Shown: piece after piece, positions 11,314-23,342 of the stretch | Layout of the letters: each line of letters starts with the position of its first letter | Position numbering within the stretch: position 1 is the stretch's first letter | Origin: Hymenochaete sp. R1 | Lineage: Eukaryota; Basidiomycota; Agaricomycetes; Hymenochaetales; Hymenochaetaceae | Length of the DNA stretch: 64,000 bases | Reading direction: 5' to 3' | Assembly: GCA_019400425.1 (NCBI GenBank) | Contig: JAFREE010000015.1 | Location: 223,471-287,470 of the forward strand | The notes under the pieces: model-generated | The model's database searches: none | Seen by the model: only the letters and a program-made list of their open reading frames with translations | Told to the model about the DNA's origin: nothing | Translations under genes and position numbers: made by a program

Positions 11314-12246
11314 GAGAAAACTTAATGAATTACAACAGAACATTTGTTTGCGCATCGCGCGAAACGCAATGAAAAAGGTGACTCTAGACGATAGAAGACA
11401 AGCCATGGATCAGATGGGGAGCGGTGCCGACGTCGAATTCTTCCGAAATACGACATGTGGCCATGGTTATTTCAGTCATTTGGGGCGTGTTGTCGCCGTG
11501 CGCATGTGCTTCTGAAGCCGTGTATGCCAAACAATTACGAGTGCTCCCGGTTGTTCGTGAACGTAGACTTGGAAGAAGTTGTGCGATCAGAAGCAAGTCC
11601 GGCGGGCAAGGAGCTCACCAGTCGTCCGGAAACAGTAGTCAATTCCCGCGTCTAAAGTTCAACCATTTTGACTTGTCTTCAATTTAAAAAGATGATTTAA
11701 ATACCAAATGTATTCCTTGATATTATCGTCGAGCTCATCACATCCCTTTCTGGTAAATCTGCTTTGAACATGACGTTGTTTGTAGAGGAGAGCCGCTCTG
11801 CAGAGAGACGGGGTCGCTGAGCTGAGGAGGGAGGTTGCGATCATTGCCGATCGCTCACTCTCGCGCGGCGCCACTGGGGGAGAGGAGGAAGGGGTTGGCT
11901 CTTTTACCTCCCTTGTTCTGCCTTCGGTTCTTTACATCGACCCCGGAGTCGTCGACGACACACTCTTTCCCACTAGTCATCTCAGAGATACTACAACATG
12001 CCTGCATCTCGCCGTGGAAGTGGCAGCGTTACTCTCCCATCAGGTCAAACCCTCGCGATCCATACCCGTACCCAGGATGAGGGTGACCTCCCCCATGCGA
12101 CCAAAAAGTACGCTCATTTCGTAAATGTTCCAAATGGCTCTTGGGCTGATGATACGAGGATTTTGCGTAACATAGGACGATGGCAGATCACCTGCGGAAG
12201 TTCGAGAGTTTGTAAGCCATCATGCATTACATCTGGAAACGTATAG
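11314..12246. other. Divergent promoter region, carboxypeptidase 2 and hexokinase
   Basis: About 1 kb between divergent start codons. It includes the hexokinase 5' leader. An upstream reading frame of 82 codons (11998-12246) lies directly before the hexokinase ATG and is listed separately. Nothing else is recognised. Confidence 0.5.
11998..12246 (+). other. Upstream ORF ending directly before the hexokinase ATG
   Basis: An 82-codon frame starts at an ATG in fair context (ACAACATGCC) and ends with TAG at 12244-12246. The hexokinase ATG at 12247 follows immediately and in the same frame. It could be a regulatory uORF in the transcript leader, or a first coding exon if a leader intron removes the stop. 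Its product (MPASRRGSGSVTLPSG...) matches no family I know. Confidence 0.35.
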
Positions 12247-14347
12247 ATGACCAAGGCACCTGCCTATGCCCATAGATTTACACTCACGCCGCAGCGTATG
12301 CGCATGATTACGGAAGCATTCAGTGAAACTCTCGATAATGGTTTAAAGAAGAAAGGCCAGGTCGTCGTACGTTATTTCACGTCATTTTTCGATTCAAATA
12401 ATGCATATACCCACATGCATCAACATAGCCTATGATCCCAACATATGTCTTCGGATGGCCAACTGGGCAAGAACTCGGAGACTATCTTGCACTGGATCTT
12501 GGTACGTCATATCTTCGACTTTCTTGTGGTAATCATCTTGAGGTCTAACTTTTAAATGCTTTAGGCGGAACAAACCTACGAGTGTGCCTTGTCAGTTTGC
12601 AAGGAAATGGAAAGTTCGAGATCACCCAAACCAAGTACAAGCTCACGGAAGAGCAGAAGCATGGAGATGGAGAGGCGTTATTTGACTTTTGTGCGGAGTG
12701 CTTGCAAACATTTGTCGAGACAAACATGACAAACGTGACGGAACCCGGGGAGGAACCCACAGGAGCCCCATCCAACTCCAGTGAGCCGTTGCTCAAACCA
12801 GGCCAGGAGCTACCTCTTGGCTTCACTGTGAGTCGATCCTAGCCATCGGGTTGTAATCACAAGCTGACTCAGAGTTAGTTCTCATACCCATGCGAGTGAG
12901 TGTTTTTTTTTAACAGGTCTCGAGCACATCTCCGAGCCATATCTTCATCTAGTCAAGATCGCATCGACCATGGAGTATTGATCCGCTGGACGAAAGGCTT
13001 TGGTGCCTCAAATACTGAAGGAAAGGACTGCGCCGCCATGTTCCGCGCTGCTATTGAAAAGAGAGTGAGTGACTCAGTTCTTTTCAGGTGGATATCATGG
13101 CAATCTATCCTGATCTATTCTATCAATAGAACCTCCCCATCAAAATGACCGCGCTCATCAACGACACGACTGGTACTCTGATCGCATCTCACTATGTCAA
13201 CCCACGGACAAAGATCGCGGTTATCTTTGGAACGGGATGTAATGCTGCATACATGGAGAATGTTGGAGAGATCACGAAGATCGGTGACCTAGGATTGGAT
13301 CCTAATGCGCAGATGGCCATTAATTGTGAATGGGTGCGTGTTAGATTCTACGGTTTGGCGCTTGTCCGAGTAAATGAAATGAAATGACCTCCATTTGATT
13401 AGGGCGCCTTCGACTCGTTCGTACACGAACACCTGCCGCGAACGGAGTATGATCTACAGGTCGACAAACAGTCGAACAAGCCTGAAGAGCAGGCTTTCGA
13501 GGTTTGTATTTAATTAGAACTGTTATGAATCAGTAAGATAACTTAAGCGATATGCAGAAACTTATCTCAGGTCGCTATCTAGGCGAGATCCTCCGTCTCG
13601 TCATTTGCGACCTCATCGAGCAGGGTGTCCTCTTCCTCGGGCAGAATACCTATAAACTCGAGACGCCCTACTGTTTCGACACTGCCTTCCTTTCTCTCAT
13701 GGAAAGGTAAGCTACCCTTTACCTACTTCCTTCCCATCCGATCCAATTCAAAGCTCCTTTTCTAATCTAATCTCGACATCCAGCGACCCGACAGACGAAC
13801 TCCTCATGATCATCGGCATTTTCACCCACTTCTTCGCCCTTGAGACCACCCTCGCCGAGCGCCAATTCTTCCGCGCCCTCGCCCGTCTAGTCGGCCGTCG
13901 CGCCGCGCGGCTCAGCGCCTGCGGCATTGCAGCGATCGTTACGAAGATGGGATACCTCGAAGAAGGGTGCTCTGTCGGTGCGGACGGCTCACTTTATAAC
14001 GTGAGTGCTTCACCGGACGTCGCTGCTCAGGATGAGAATGCGCACTGATTGTTTGTATGGTTGCGGTATCTGTCGCGTTCCGGTGAACGTTGATAGAAAT
14101 ATCCTGGGTTCGCAGATCGCGTACACGAAGGTCTCGTAGACATCTTCGGCGACAAGGGTCGGAACATCATCACCCACCACGCCGAGGATGGAAGTGGCGT
14201 AGGCAGTGCCATCATTGCTGGTATGTACCTAGCTTCTACCGCATCATTATCTTCGTACCTCTTCATAACTCTGACCTTATTTTGCTTACCCTAAAAATAG
14301 CGATGACGAAAGCGAGAAAGGACGCGAACCTCTTCGCTCACGTCTAA
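12247..14347 (+). CDS. Hexokinase
   Basis: Phosphorylates glucose and other hexoses with ATP at the first step of glycolysis; cytosolic. Eleven exons (12247-12366, 12429-12501, 12565-12827, 12879-12895, 12953-13064, 13130-13333, 13403-13501, 13558-13706, 13784-14000, 14097-14220, 14301-14347) give 474 residues, normal for a fungal hexokinase. Motifs: PMIPTYVFGWPTG, the phosphate-binding DLGGTNLRVCLV, FSYPC, the catalytic segment LINDTTGTLIASHY, GTGCNAAYME, the late-domain EGCSVGADGSLYN, and a C-terminal GSAIIAAMTKARK. The chosen start matches the conserved N-terminus (PAYAHRFTLTPQRMRMITEAF). A 17-nt exon (12879-12895) codes only for FSYPC. The pairing with an upstream ORF is noted separately. 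Confidence 0.95.
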
Positions 14348-15048
14348 CTTTTTTTTTTTTACGTTTGATTGGAGTTGGAGCTGTGCAGAAACCGAATCGA
14401 CTTTTTTTGGGGGGGGGGGGGGGGAAGAAGAGGGCGCGAAAGAGAAGAGAGCGAGAAAGGAAGACTAAATAATAACTGCGTCGGTAAAAATAGCCAACGG
14501 ACGTTGCATTGAGGAAGCCGAAGCTATAATTCCTGACCTCAAAAAGAAGTGCATATGTACCATGTAGTCCTGTTTATCTTTTACTAGAGAAAAGCAACCG
14601 TGTTCGAAGGTATACTTCGCTTGAGCTGCTGACTAGACGTTGTCATCATCTTCGCCAAACTTGTGTGCGTGCGCACGCACAACTCTCGAAGACCCAAGAC
14701 CACACTGTGCGATGAGGTGAGGGATGTAAAGAAATCCGTATGAACATAAGACAAAGAGCGAGGACAGAAGCGAGTCACCAAAGGGCCCATTTTCTGGATG
14801 GATGGATGAGATAGAGGTGCATTACACTTTTAAGATAGTAAAGAGACAAGTAACTAAGTAACCGGTTTCACAGCATTGGTGCTTCGCCCCGTCCCCGTCC
14901 ATTATCCTCAGGTTTCGTCATGACACTACAGTACCGAAGTCACTTCCATGACCATTAATACTCCGCTATCCCTACCACAGATCCTTTTTTTGTTGTCGTA
15001 CACGAGATGCGAGGGACGTGGATGTTAAAAATAGAGGGCGAAAACTTC
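14348..15048. other. Intergenic between hexokinase and SEC61, with G16 tract
   Basis: Convergent 3' flanks, about 700 bases. It contains an uninterrupted run of 16 G at 14409-14424, about 60 bases after the hexokinase stop and so probably inside its 3' UTR. No gene recognised. Confidence 0.5.
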
Positions 15049-16671
15049 TTAACCGAGAAGGTCACCGAAAGCAGCCATTTCTGGACTGCCAGATTCACGC
15101 ATGCCAATTTCCCAGTCTGCAAGTAAACGAATCAATATGGGTAAGTCAATATGTATGAGACGAGAATAAAAGACTACGCACAGCCGTAGATGATAGTGAC
15201 AGCCATAAGTATACCAGTCCCACTGCCAATGGCGCCCATGAGGTCTGCTGCGACAGAGAGAAGGCCAAGTACCGCACCACCGAACGCAGCGGCAGTCGGG
15301 ATGATACGCTTGAGTTCCTTGTACAGACTTCCTTCTCGGTGTCCGGCCATGACCAATTGTTGGTCCTTAAGCTGCTTCGCGACATCACGCGGACCTGATC
15401 CGGAAACCTCGATCCAAGTCTTACTGAAGAGAGCGCACACAGAGACCATAAAGGTGATGTAGATGAGGGTGTGGATGGGGTCGAGTAGAGCGAGGCGGAG
15501 CGTGCGCGGCGGGGACATGTAGTAAACGATACCGCTAGTAGCCGCGAGCTGAGGCGAGTCCTCCAATGGTTCCCAAACACCAAGAAGGCGGACGAGCAAA
15601 TTGTCGGGGAAACGTGTCGCGAGCATCTGGGAAATAATGTAGACATTGGAGGTAAGTGCGGACTCGAGCATGATGGGCATGTTGGAGGTGTAGAATAGTT
15701 TGACGGGGTATGAAATTTGCTGGCCACGGTAGCGGTTGCTCTTGACCGGAATCTCGAGACGGAAGCCTTGTAGGTAGATGACGGCTCCGAACACAACAGC
15801 GGTCGCGAAAAGGTTCATAACGTTCGGAAGACGATCGCGCCAGAACGCCTCGCGAAGTGCTCGGCCCTTGTCGTTCCATGTGAAGAGAAGATGGAAAAGC
15901 GCAACGACGGCACCTTCGAATTCAGGTCCACGCCCGGTGTTGACGGTGGTCGGGGAGAAGGCCTTCCAGATGATGGATTCACAAATGTTGGTGGCAATGA
16001 AAAGCGAAATACCCGAGCCTAATCCGTATCCCTTTTGCAAGAGTTCATCGAGGAGGATGACAATGAGTGCTGCTGCAACCAGCTGCAAAATCAAGAGCAG
16101 ACAAACGCCAGGCCCTAATGATGACGGAGACCCATATAAACCAGTGAGGACGTATACAGTTGCCTGACCAAGTGAAATGATGAGAGCAAACACTGATTGA
16201 GACGTGTCAACTTCAAACACCCAGAAAAAAGTTTCATGCGGCTCTTACGTTTCTGGGCACCTCCAAACAGAGCCCTATCGTCTTTCAGACTGAAATCGAC
16301 CTCGATAAGATTTGCGCCAGCCAAAAGCTGCATGATCATGCCAGACGTGACGATTGGACTAATACCGAGCTCCATGAGCGTTCCACGATTCGAAGCGAGG
16401 ATGACACGCATCCAGTATAGCGGATCTGACGAATCGGAGGACATGATTCCATAGAGCGGGATTTGGGAGCAGACCAAGAAGATGAGAAGAGTGACCGCTG
16501 TCCATAGCACCTTTTGGTTGAAGGGGACCTTTCGGTCGGGCGATGATACCTCTGGGAGGATCGGAAGGAAAGGCCGGACGAGATTCAAAAACCGAACTGT
16601 ATAAAAAGATACCTCAGTTCTGCAAAATTTTAGTAATATATCCCAGCACAGAGCAACTCACAGCCAGCCAT
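15049..16671 (-). CDS. SEC61: Protein translocon subunit Sec61 alpha
   Basis: Pore-forming subunit of the ER protein-conducting channel, with ten membrane helices. Exons (minus strand) are 16671-16662, 16596-16249, 16192-15182 and 15116-15049, giving 478 residues, the usual length. The first exon is only 10 nt (Met-Ala-Gly plus one base); the spliced start reads [20 protein letters not shown], as in other Sec61 proteins. Conserved features are the plug-region segment [87 protein letters not shown], and the C-terminal [14 protein letters not shown]. The last exon is 68 nt and the protein ends AAFGDLLG. Identity is secure. Confidence 0.97.
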
Positions 16672-17044
16672 AGTGGGGACGGGGGACGAAGACGAAGGAG
16701 AGAAAGAGAGCGTTTACCGAAAGTTATGTTTACGAAGGCGCGTTTTGTTGACACGTCGACCGTTGACCCCATGCGAAACAACTTCCGCTTTCGGTTCCTC
16801 CCAAGCTCATCCGCTGGCTGGCTCGCTTACACGTCTAAACACGTCTCAAGTCGTCACCACAGCCAAAATACATTTTATTCGCGTTATCTATGGAAGAACA
16901 TGGATGCATAAGTTGATTCATACAGGCGGGTCGCTATGGAGGACACAAGGCCACAAAATATCTATATTATCCCAAGATTAGAAAAGAAATCTATCATATT
17001 CCGAGGTATCGATCCGTAAGATAATTTTTTGAGGATGATAAAGA
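16672..17044. other. Intergenic between SEC61 and alpha/beta hydrolase 1
   Basis: About 370 bases: SEC61 upstream region and 3' flank of the next minus-strand gene. Nothing further recognised. Confidence 0.5.
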
Positions 17045-18917
17045 TTAGAGCCTCGCCCAGACTTGGGGTCTCATCTGAATGAATTCCTCTTCAATGAACG
17101 CGGTAGCGATAGAGGCTGAAAGCAAACGGGTCAGAGGTGTTTAAATAGAGATATGAGATCCATTACTCACCAAGTTCTTCTGGCGCTTCATGGACAATCT
17201 ATGAATTGCAGCAAACAATTAATCACGGCTTTCAAGGAAGGCAAGCGCCCACTTACAAGATGTCCAGACGACGCCATTCGCATATTTGTAGAGTTCGCTG
17301 GTCGACTCCAAACGACGTCCTGCGTCGCTTGTTCGCTCCCAGCTCTGTGTTCGTAAAGGGCTTTCAGTAAGTTATTACACGACTTGCAGAGTCCGTTTGG
17401 CTCACATAGGGAAACCTTTTCCAGCAACAACGAATTGAAGCGGAATTCTCGGATCAATGAGTTTTATACTCCTGAACGAATCGCTTGCAGCTCGAGTTTC
17501 CCCAAACGCCGCCGACTCCTATATGCACTCTCATTCAGCTTCTGTCGCACTTTGGTATGAGTAATGGATAGTCAACGAACCTGGACGCAGTCTGTCTTCA
17601 ACTTTACGCCCTTTGACGGGTCTGATGCAGAAACAGGTGTAAGGGCACATTCGATGTACAGGTCAAGAGCGTCAGGATGCCAAGCTGCGAAGAAAGGTGA
17701 CTTCAAGAGCAGAAGTTTTGCTTCCTCCCTTGAAGACCATTCTTGTCGGCGAGACATTGCACCGGCAACGTATGTATCCGCAGTCTTACTTCGATCGATG
17801 TACGGTGGTGAAGTGACGGGCTCTACGAACATGATGCGGGTGGAGAGATTCGGTGCGTTGGCTGCTGTGATAGATCTGTAGTTTCGTTAAGGTCCGTTTG
17901 TACTGCAATATTGGCCGCAAAGAAAACTTACGTTGAGCAGCCGCCCATCGAGTGGGCGATCGTGATGACTTTCCGGTCAGAGAACCCAAAGTCGACGCGG
18001 TTTTGACTCGCCCCTCTTGAGATACGCGGTAGGTGGACAGGAAGGTCGCCAGCTGAGCTACTGGTATCCGGGAGATAACGCGTCAAGAAATTCAAAATAT
18101 CACGCGCATTATCCATGCATTCCCCTAAATACGAAGAGACGTCCGTTAGAAACTTTATGTTTGACACAAATCATATCGAGAAGCGAGAATCTCACATTCC
18201 ATGCCCAGGTTATTTTGATTCACAAGTGCCGAGTCACCATGGTTAGCAGCCTCGAAGGACCAAATATCCTCAAAGTACACGCCATTCCGACGCTGGAGGT
18301 CCATAAGCAGGTAACGCAAGAACGGTTCCCATATCTACACAGGATCAAGAGGTGATTTGTTAATGATATATTCATGTGTTGGCACATTGGGGAGACTGGA
18401 GATCTCCCTGCGTCCAAGCTTCGCTCACCTCTTTTGGGAACCCATTTGCATGGGTCAAGAACAGTGTGGTCCGTTTTGCTCTCTGAGGTGGTGCCGCCTT
18501 CCTCTGATACCGGTTAACGCAGTTCCAAAGCACCCTCTGCTCTCCATCATCCGGTGTAAACCCACCCCAGCTCTGTTTCTCTTTAAACGTCCTCACTTCC
18601 TCAATCACTCCCGGGAGCCTCCTCTTCTTCTCTGCCCTATCCGTGCTCTTCAGGAACGCTGACAAGTTCTCCGATGGTGGGGAGAAAGGCACCGAACGGG
18701 GATACGCTGCGGGGACGAGATGTGTGGAGAGGACATAGTCTTCGGAAATGGTGCACTGAGCTTTGCATCTCCGAACTGCCTCTTCTGGAAGTGAGGGGGG
18801 CTCGGCGAGAAGGTGCTCGGGCGGATCCCGCAGAGACATAAGCTTTCTCGGTCTGGCGGAGTCCAGATCGCCAGAAGTGGGCGGGAGGGGGTACGTAGTA
18901 ATTTGGCCTTCGAGCAT
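17045..18917 (-). CDS. Alpha/beta hydrolase with peroxisomal-type C-terminus (paralogue 1)
   Basis: Alpha/beta hydrolase-fold protein of a fungal group that includes peroxisomal Lpx1/AKT2-like enzymes; the substrate is unknown. The first exon (18917 to about 18435) has a Pro-rich N-terminus, then STHLVPAAYPRSVPF, and the oxyanion-side HANGFPKE motif. Later exons give NHGDSALVNQNNLG, the nucleophile elbow ITIAHSMGGCS with the likely catalytic Ser, MFVEPVTSPP, SSREEAKLLLLKSPFF, and MRMASSGHL with the likely catalytic His. The last exon ends QVWARL before TAA at 17045-17047. ARL fits the PTS1 pattern [SAC][KRH][LM]. A paralogue lies on the other strand at 23343-25579, beyond the phosphoesterase gene. 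Confidence 0.85.
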
Positions 18918-20269
18918 TTCGAGAAGGGGGTTGCGAGGAAACTAAGGGGGGCTTGAAGTGGTAGGATGTGGAAGGTTGAGTCGGCGTCGGGCAGCTAAGA
19001 CGAGGGATATATGCTGCTTGGCCAAAGACGTTGGGGGAACGGAGACCTCAGTAAGGGTAAGAGGGGTTAGTTGAAAGGACGGAGGACGGAGGATCTTGGA
19101 GTAAGAATTGCTTTACTTTTGCGAGCTTTCCGCCGTGCTCTTAAAGGTTTCCCTCGAGGCCCAAGTCAAAATACATTTTAACCAAAGGGCACATAGATCA
19201 AAGAGACGTCTCTTGAGAAAGGACGGGAGTACGGGCGGTTTATATTATCCGACCCAGTGGGAAGTTCCATGGTCCATGGTCCATGAAGCATCCGTACGGG
19301 ACTCTAGTAGGGTTTCTTTTTGCGTGTGCATGCAGAGATCCAAGATTGTGGAAGTACTATTGAGTCGGCACGGATGGAAATTTGATGGAAATTACGCACT
19401 TGGCTGGTCTGTCGTAGGGCAAATCGAATTGAATCGGATATCCTCCACGCAGAATTAGTCCATTCGCACCGAAGCCACCTGCTGATTATGCCTGATACAT
19501 ATGAGCTCCAGTGATGCCTCCCAATCCAATCCCGAGGAATGATGGTGGCATACCATATGGCACACCAGAGACTTCTGAGGGATTTTCTCCAGTCATCATC
19601 TCATGGTCGCGGTTGCCATCGTTGCTCGAGTCAAAGCGAGCCAAAAAACCAGATAATTACTATTAGCAGGTTAGTAAAGACGAGGACTTTCCGCCATCTC
19701 CCCTCTTTCTTACACATCGACTCAGGAACTTGAGCTTGTGCGTATCCGTGGAGGAGCTTCTGAAGGAAGGAATTCGAAGAAGAAAGAGAAGCGGAAGTGT
19801 CCGGCATCATGGGATTGGAGAGTGGCTATACGTCAGAAACCCTTCCGTGATCTTTCCGGAAAGGGAAGGTGATTCTCGTCGGTTCTCCGAGTCCGGAGAC
19901 CATCACAACTTTTCAAAATGTCCGATTCTGCAGTTCAAAGAAAAGAAGATGAATTACAAGTCCTGCATTAATATCAGTGTGAGATGTCGATGTGGGCATA
20001 TAGCCAGGCCAACAACAGGCCCACAGATCCTAGCGAAAAGTAAAGAATTTCCTGCAATCTAGAAAAGTTTTACTTAAGACTTTTTGACAGGTCAATCTTG
20101 CCCAAATTTGGACGGATAAATGACGAACCCACTTCTCCTTCTCCCACTTCGAATAGAAAACGCCCCGAAATCATCTTCGTAACTTCTTCTAATCTATCTA
20201 GACCATCTATGATATCCAATCTGCAGCCGCCGCCGTTCCGTCCTCCGTGTCACTCGCTTGCTACCAGTT
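18918..20269. other. Intergenic, 1.35 kb
   Basis: Between the start of alpha/beta hydrolase 1 and the stop of the phosphoesterase, both on the minus strand. Short frames occur on both strands, but none shows family similarity or splice continuity. A small perfect repeat (CCATGGT, three copies in 19267-19286) is the only structure noticed. Confidence 0.5.
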
Positions 20270-22732
20270 CTAGTTCCAAGCCTGCTGCGCATACACTCCG
20301 AGCACCTCATTTGTATACAGCTCGCTATACGAGATGAGGTCTCCCGTCGTATAGACTTTTTCACTCTGCACCTCGTTCAGAATCTCCAACACGTCGTCCT
20401 CGATATAATCAAGGAAAACCAAGTCGATCTCGGCGTCGTCCTCCACCTGCGGCTCGTTCGATGCAACGTAATCTGGGATCTGGAAGTATGGGAGAGCCGA
20501 GTGGACCGTATCATCGCCATCATCACCAGGGCATGACTGAGACATCAGGACAGTTCGAAGAAGGCGAAGTCAATTGCCATGAAAGAAGAGGATTTAAGCT
20601 CCATCAGCACTGGCAGGGTCGACAGGGATCATATAATGCGAGAATGAAGAAATGAAACGCACATCTGTGGTGACGTATCCGAGAGTCCCCGCCGCCGTCG
20701 ACGAATCCGAACCCGTCGAGTTCTCTTCCCGGCGAGCCAATGCTTGAGCCTGTGACCGTGCATGCATCTCCTCCAACCACTTCCGATACCGCATCTCGAT
20801 TTCCCCACGCGCATACAACTCCTCCATCCATCGCTTCCTCAACTCGCGTTTCTTATTGCTCGCGCCCGCATCGTTCAGAGCGGGCAACACCTGCTTCGCG
20901 ACCGAAAACGTCATATTAGGCAGGTAGACGAAGGCATCTTTGAACGGAGACGCCGTGAGCTGGTCATTCCGCGTGAACGTGCCTTCGAACATGTCGAAGC
21001 GCAAGATGCCGGAGTTGAGGATGTAGTAAGAAGGGACGGAGGAACGGGTATTGTTGATGGCCAGAGCGGCCGGAGTGGCTACTTCGACGAAGAGCGAGAT
21101 GACGGAGTCATTTCCTGGATACTCGGCGCGCGTGATTGAGTAGTCTTGGGGTGCGTAGCCGTAGGTGAAATTGAGGTTGTATTCCTCCGCAAGCTCGTTC
21201 AGGCCCTTCTTCATCGCAAGTCCAAGCCTGGTATCGAATGACTCGTTCGATTGGCCGGTGTGGAACTGAAGATCAGATTCAGCTTTAATGAACAGGGATA
21301 TCTATGTAATAACACATAAACGTACTTCATAAGTAACCCGGTTTGGGTCAAGGTAACGACGGCTGAAGGAAAGATTTCCCGAGTTACTGTCCGAGAGATT
21401 GACACTCATCCAGCCTGCCAACATAATCAGCACCCACCTAAGTTCTAGAAGATGTTCCCGGACTCACCAACGGTCTCCATATAGCGCCCAGATTGCAAGG
21501 ATACGGAACGTCCGTCAAGCTGGTCTACGAAAGATCAGAAAGGGACGCATAAGAATGATTATATTTCCGAACTCACTGCAGTCCCGAATATGCGAATGGC
21601 CGCCGAAGATGAAGATGGGCGTCTCAGGGTGTACCGCACGCACAGCGTCGAACACCGTAGGCCAGTTATCCTCTGAGATGGGCATGTGTCCAACAAGCAG
21701 GAAAAAGTCGGGTTCTTCGGCAATAACATCAAGGAACTATTGGAGGAGGTTAGAAGATAATTACTTCAAAATCACTAATAACGAACCCATTGCTCCTTCA
21801 CCATATCTTCAACCGTTTGTACGGACGTGCCGTCATCGTTGCCCGTGAAATCGAACAAAACACCAAGAGAAGTGACTCGACGACCACTGGGATTCATATT
21901 AGAAAATATAAACGGAGAAGCAAATGGAAAGAACGTACCGCGCCGTCGTAAATTTCGCAAACCGGTCTCCAACGGGTACGCTCACATTCGCACTGGGATT
22001 GTTTGGGTCGGGAATCGTGATGTTGGCATTCGACGACAGATAACGTCCTTGCCAATGCGGGGCAAAGTCGGTGTGCCTACGGTCACTACATGAGAACGCG
22101 CGACGAAAAATCTTTGTCTCGAACTCACATGTCTAAAGTGTTGTTATAGACATACAACTCGTGATTTCCAATAGCCATGATGTCGTACGGAAGCTTCTTG
22201 ATGAACTGGTTCGTCTATGAGATTTCGAGTATGAAGTTGTCAGAATTTGAAAGTTTAACATGGGCGCTGGAAACGCACTTCATGTGCGTCTATTCCTCCG
22301 AGAGGGTAGCCATCCGAAAGCCCGGTTCCATCATGTAAGTCACCAGAGTCGACGAGAAGGAAGTCGGCGTCCTTTTCCTGAATGGGAACGGCCTGTTAGA
22401 CAAGAAAAATGACGCCGAAGAACGGCAAAAATACACACCTTCGCGATCTCCTTCATATGGTGAATGAATGACGCAAAGTCCCCAAAGTCTCCGGAATAGT
22501 TGGGCTCAGGCGCAGAAGGCTCCTGATGACCGAGAAGCCATCCATGGGTGTCAGTCGTACTGAGGAAGTTGATGTCTCCCCAGACAAGTGGACGAGTAGG
22601 AGCCGTGATGGATGAACCAGACAAGGTTCTCCGCATATGGTTGTGCTCGTGCCCACCGCATGCCTGTGAGACGGTTATGTAGAACGACGCAAGGACAGCG
22701 ACGCGTAGCAACGTCAACGCAGACAAGACCAT
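20270..22732 (-). CDS. Secreted or vacuolar calcineurin-like phosphoesterase (5'-nucleotidase-like), paralogue 1
   Basis: Metal-dependent phosphoesterase related to the 5'-nucleotidase group and to the uncharacterised yeast vacuolar protein Yhr202w. The start at 22732 gives a signal peptide ([20 protein letters not shown]) followed by a His-rich [11 protein letters not shown]. Metal-binding motifs occur in order: [15 protein letters not shown] (Asp-x-His), [33 protein letters not shown] and [10 protein letters not shown]. The C-terminal half includes TRADQ-like nucleotidase segments, long basic and acidic stretches, and the end [13 protein letters not shown]. All metal ligands expected for a two-metal site appear present. 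A paralogue lies at 51783-54451. The substrate cannot be read from the sequence. Confidence 0.87.
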
Positions 22733-23342
22733 GACGGCGGAGGGTGAACGAGTCCACCAGTGGAGGCGATCAGAGTGGGATGAAGTTCAACTTTTTTTGT
22801 TGAAATTCATTGATAGCCGCTTTTAAAACAACGGCGTCGGCGTCGGCGGCCAAAGATGATGTTTTGTTTTGGCGCGATGACCCTTGCTCGAGTCCGTTTC
22901 TTGCAAAGAGTGCAGATAAGAGGACGAAGAAGACGGCATGCGTTGTCGTTGCTCTCGGAATGAGATTTTTTTTAAGGATGGCGGATAGGAAAGAGACGAA
23001 AATGAGGGCTTTGTGCACGCATGTGCCAGGGATATCCGAGAGTATTCAGGAACGGACGATGGCCAGAAAGTCTTAGAGACGAACGTTGGTGTGAGCGAGT
23101 GTTCGAGAGCTTATACCCAACTTGAATCTCTCCTCGACGTTAGCACGCCAGCACTGAGACTAGCAGTGAAATATTATTGATGACAATGGTTAGACGACAA
23201 CTCTTTTTGGTACAATGATTGGCGATTGGCTGTCGGCACCCCTCGTCTGAAATTTCCAAAAGAAGCAAGAATCTAATCACATGCCGTCGATCCGCCGCTA
23301 ACTTCCGGGAGCACGGCCGTCTATACTATTCACCGACCGTCA
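22733..23342. other. Divergent promoter region, phosphoesterase 1 and alpha/beta hydrolase 2
   Basis: About 610 bases between two start codons on opposite strands, so a shared or back-to-back promoter region. No other feature recognised. Confidence 0.5.

Noticed and set aside
12247..14347. Assignment as glucokinase rather than hexokinase
   Set aside because: The motifs seen are shared by both, and length and N-terminus fit fungal hexokinase; substrate range cannot be settled from sequence, so the general name is used.
19265..19290. Triple CCATGGT repeat as an element
   Set aside because: Only 7-8 bases per unit and adjacent copies; too short to distinguish from slippage.
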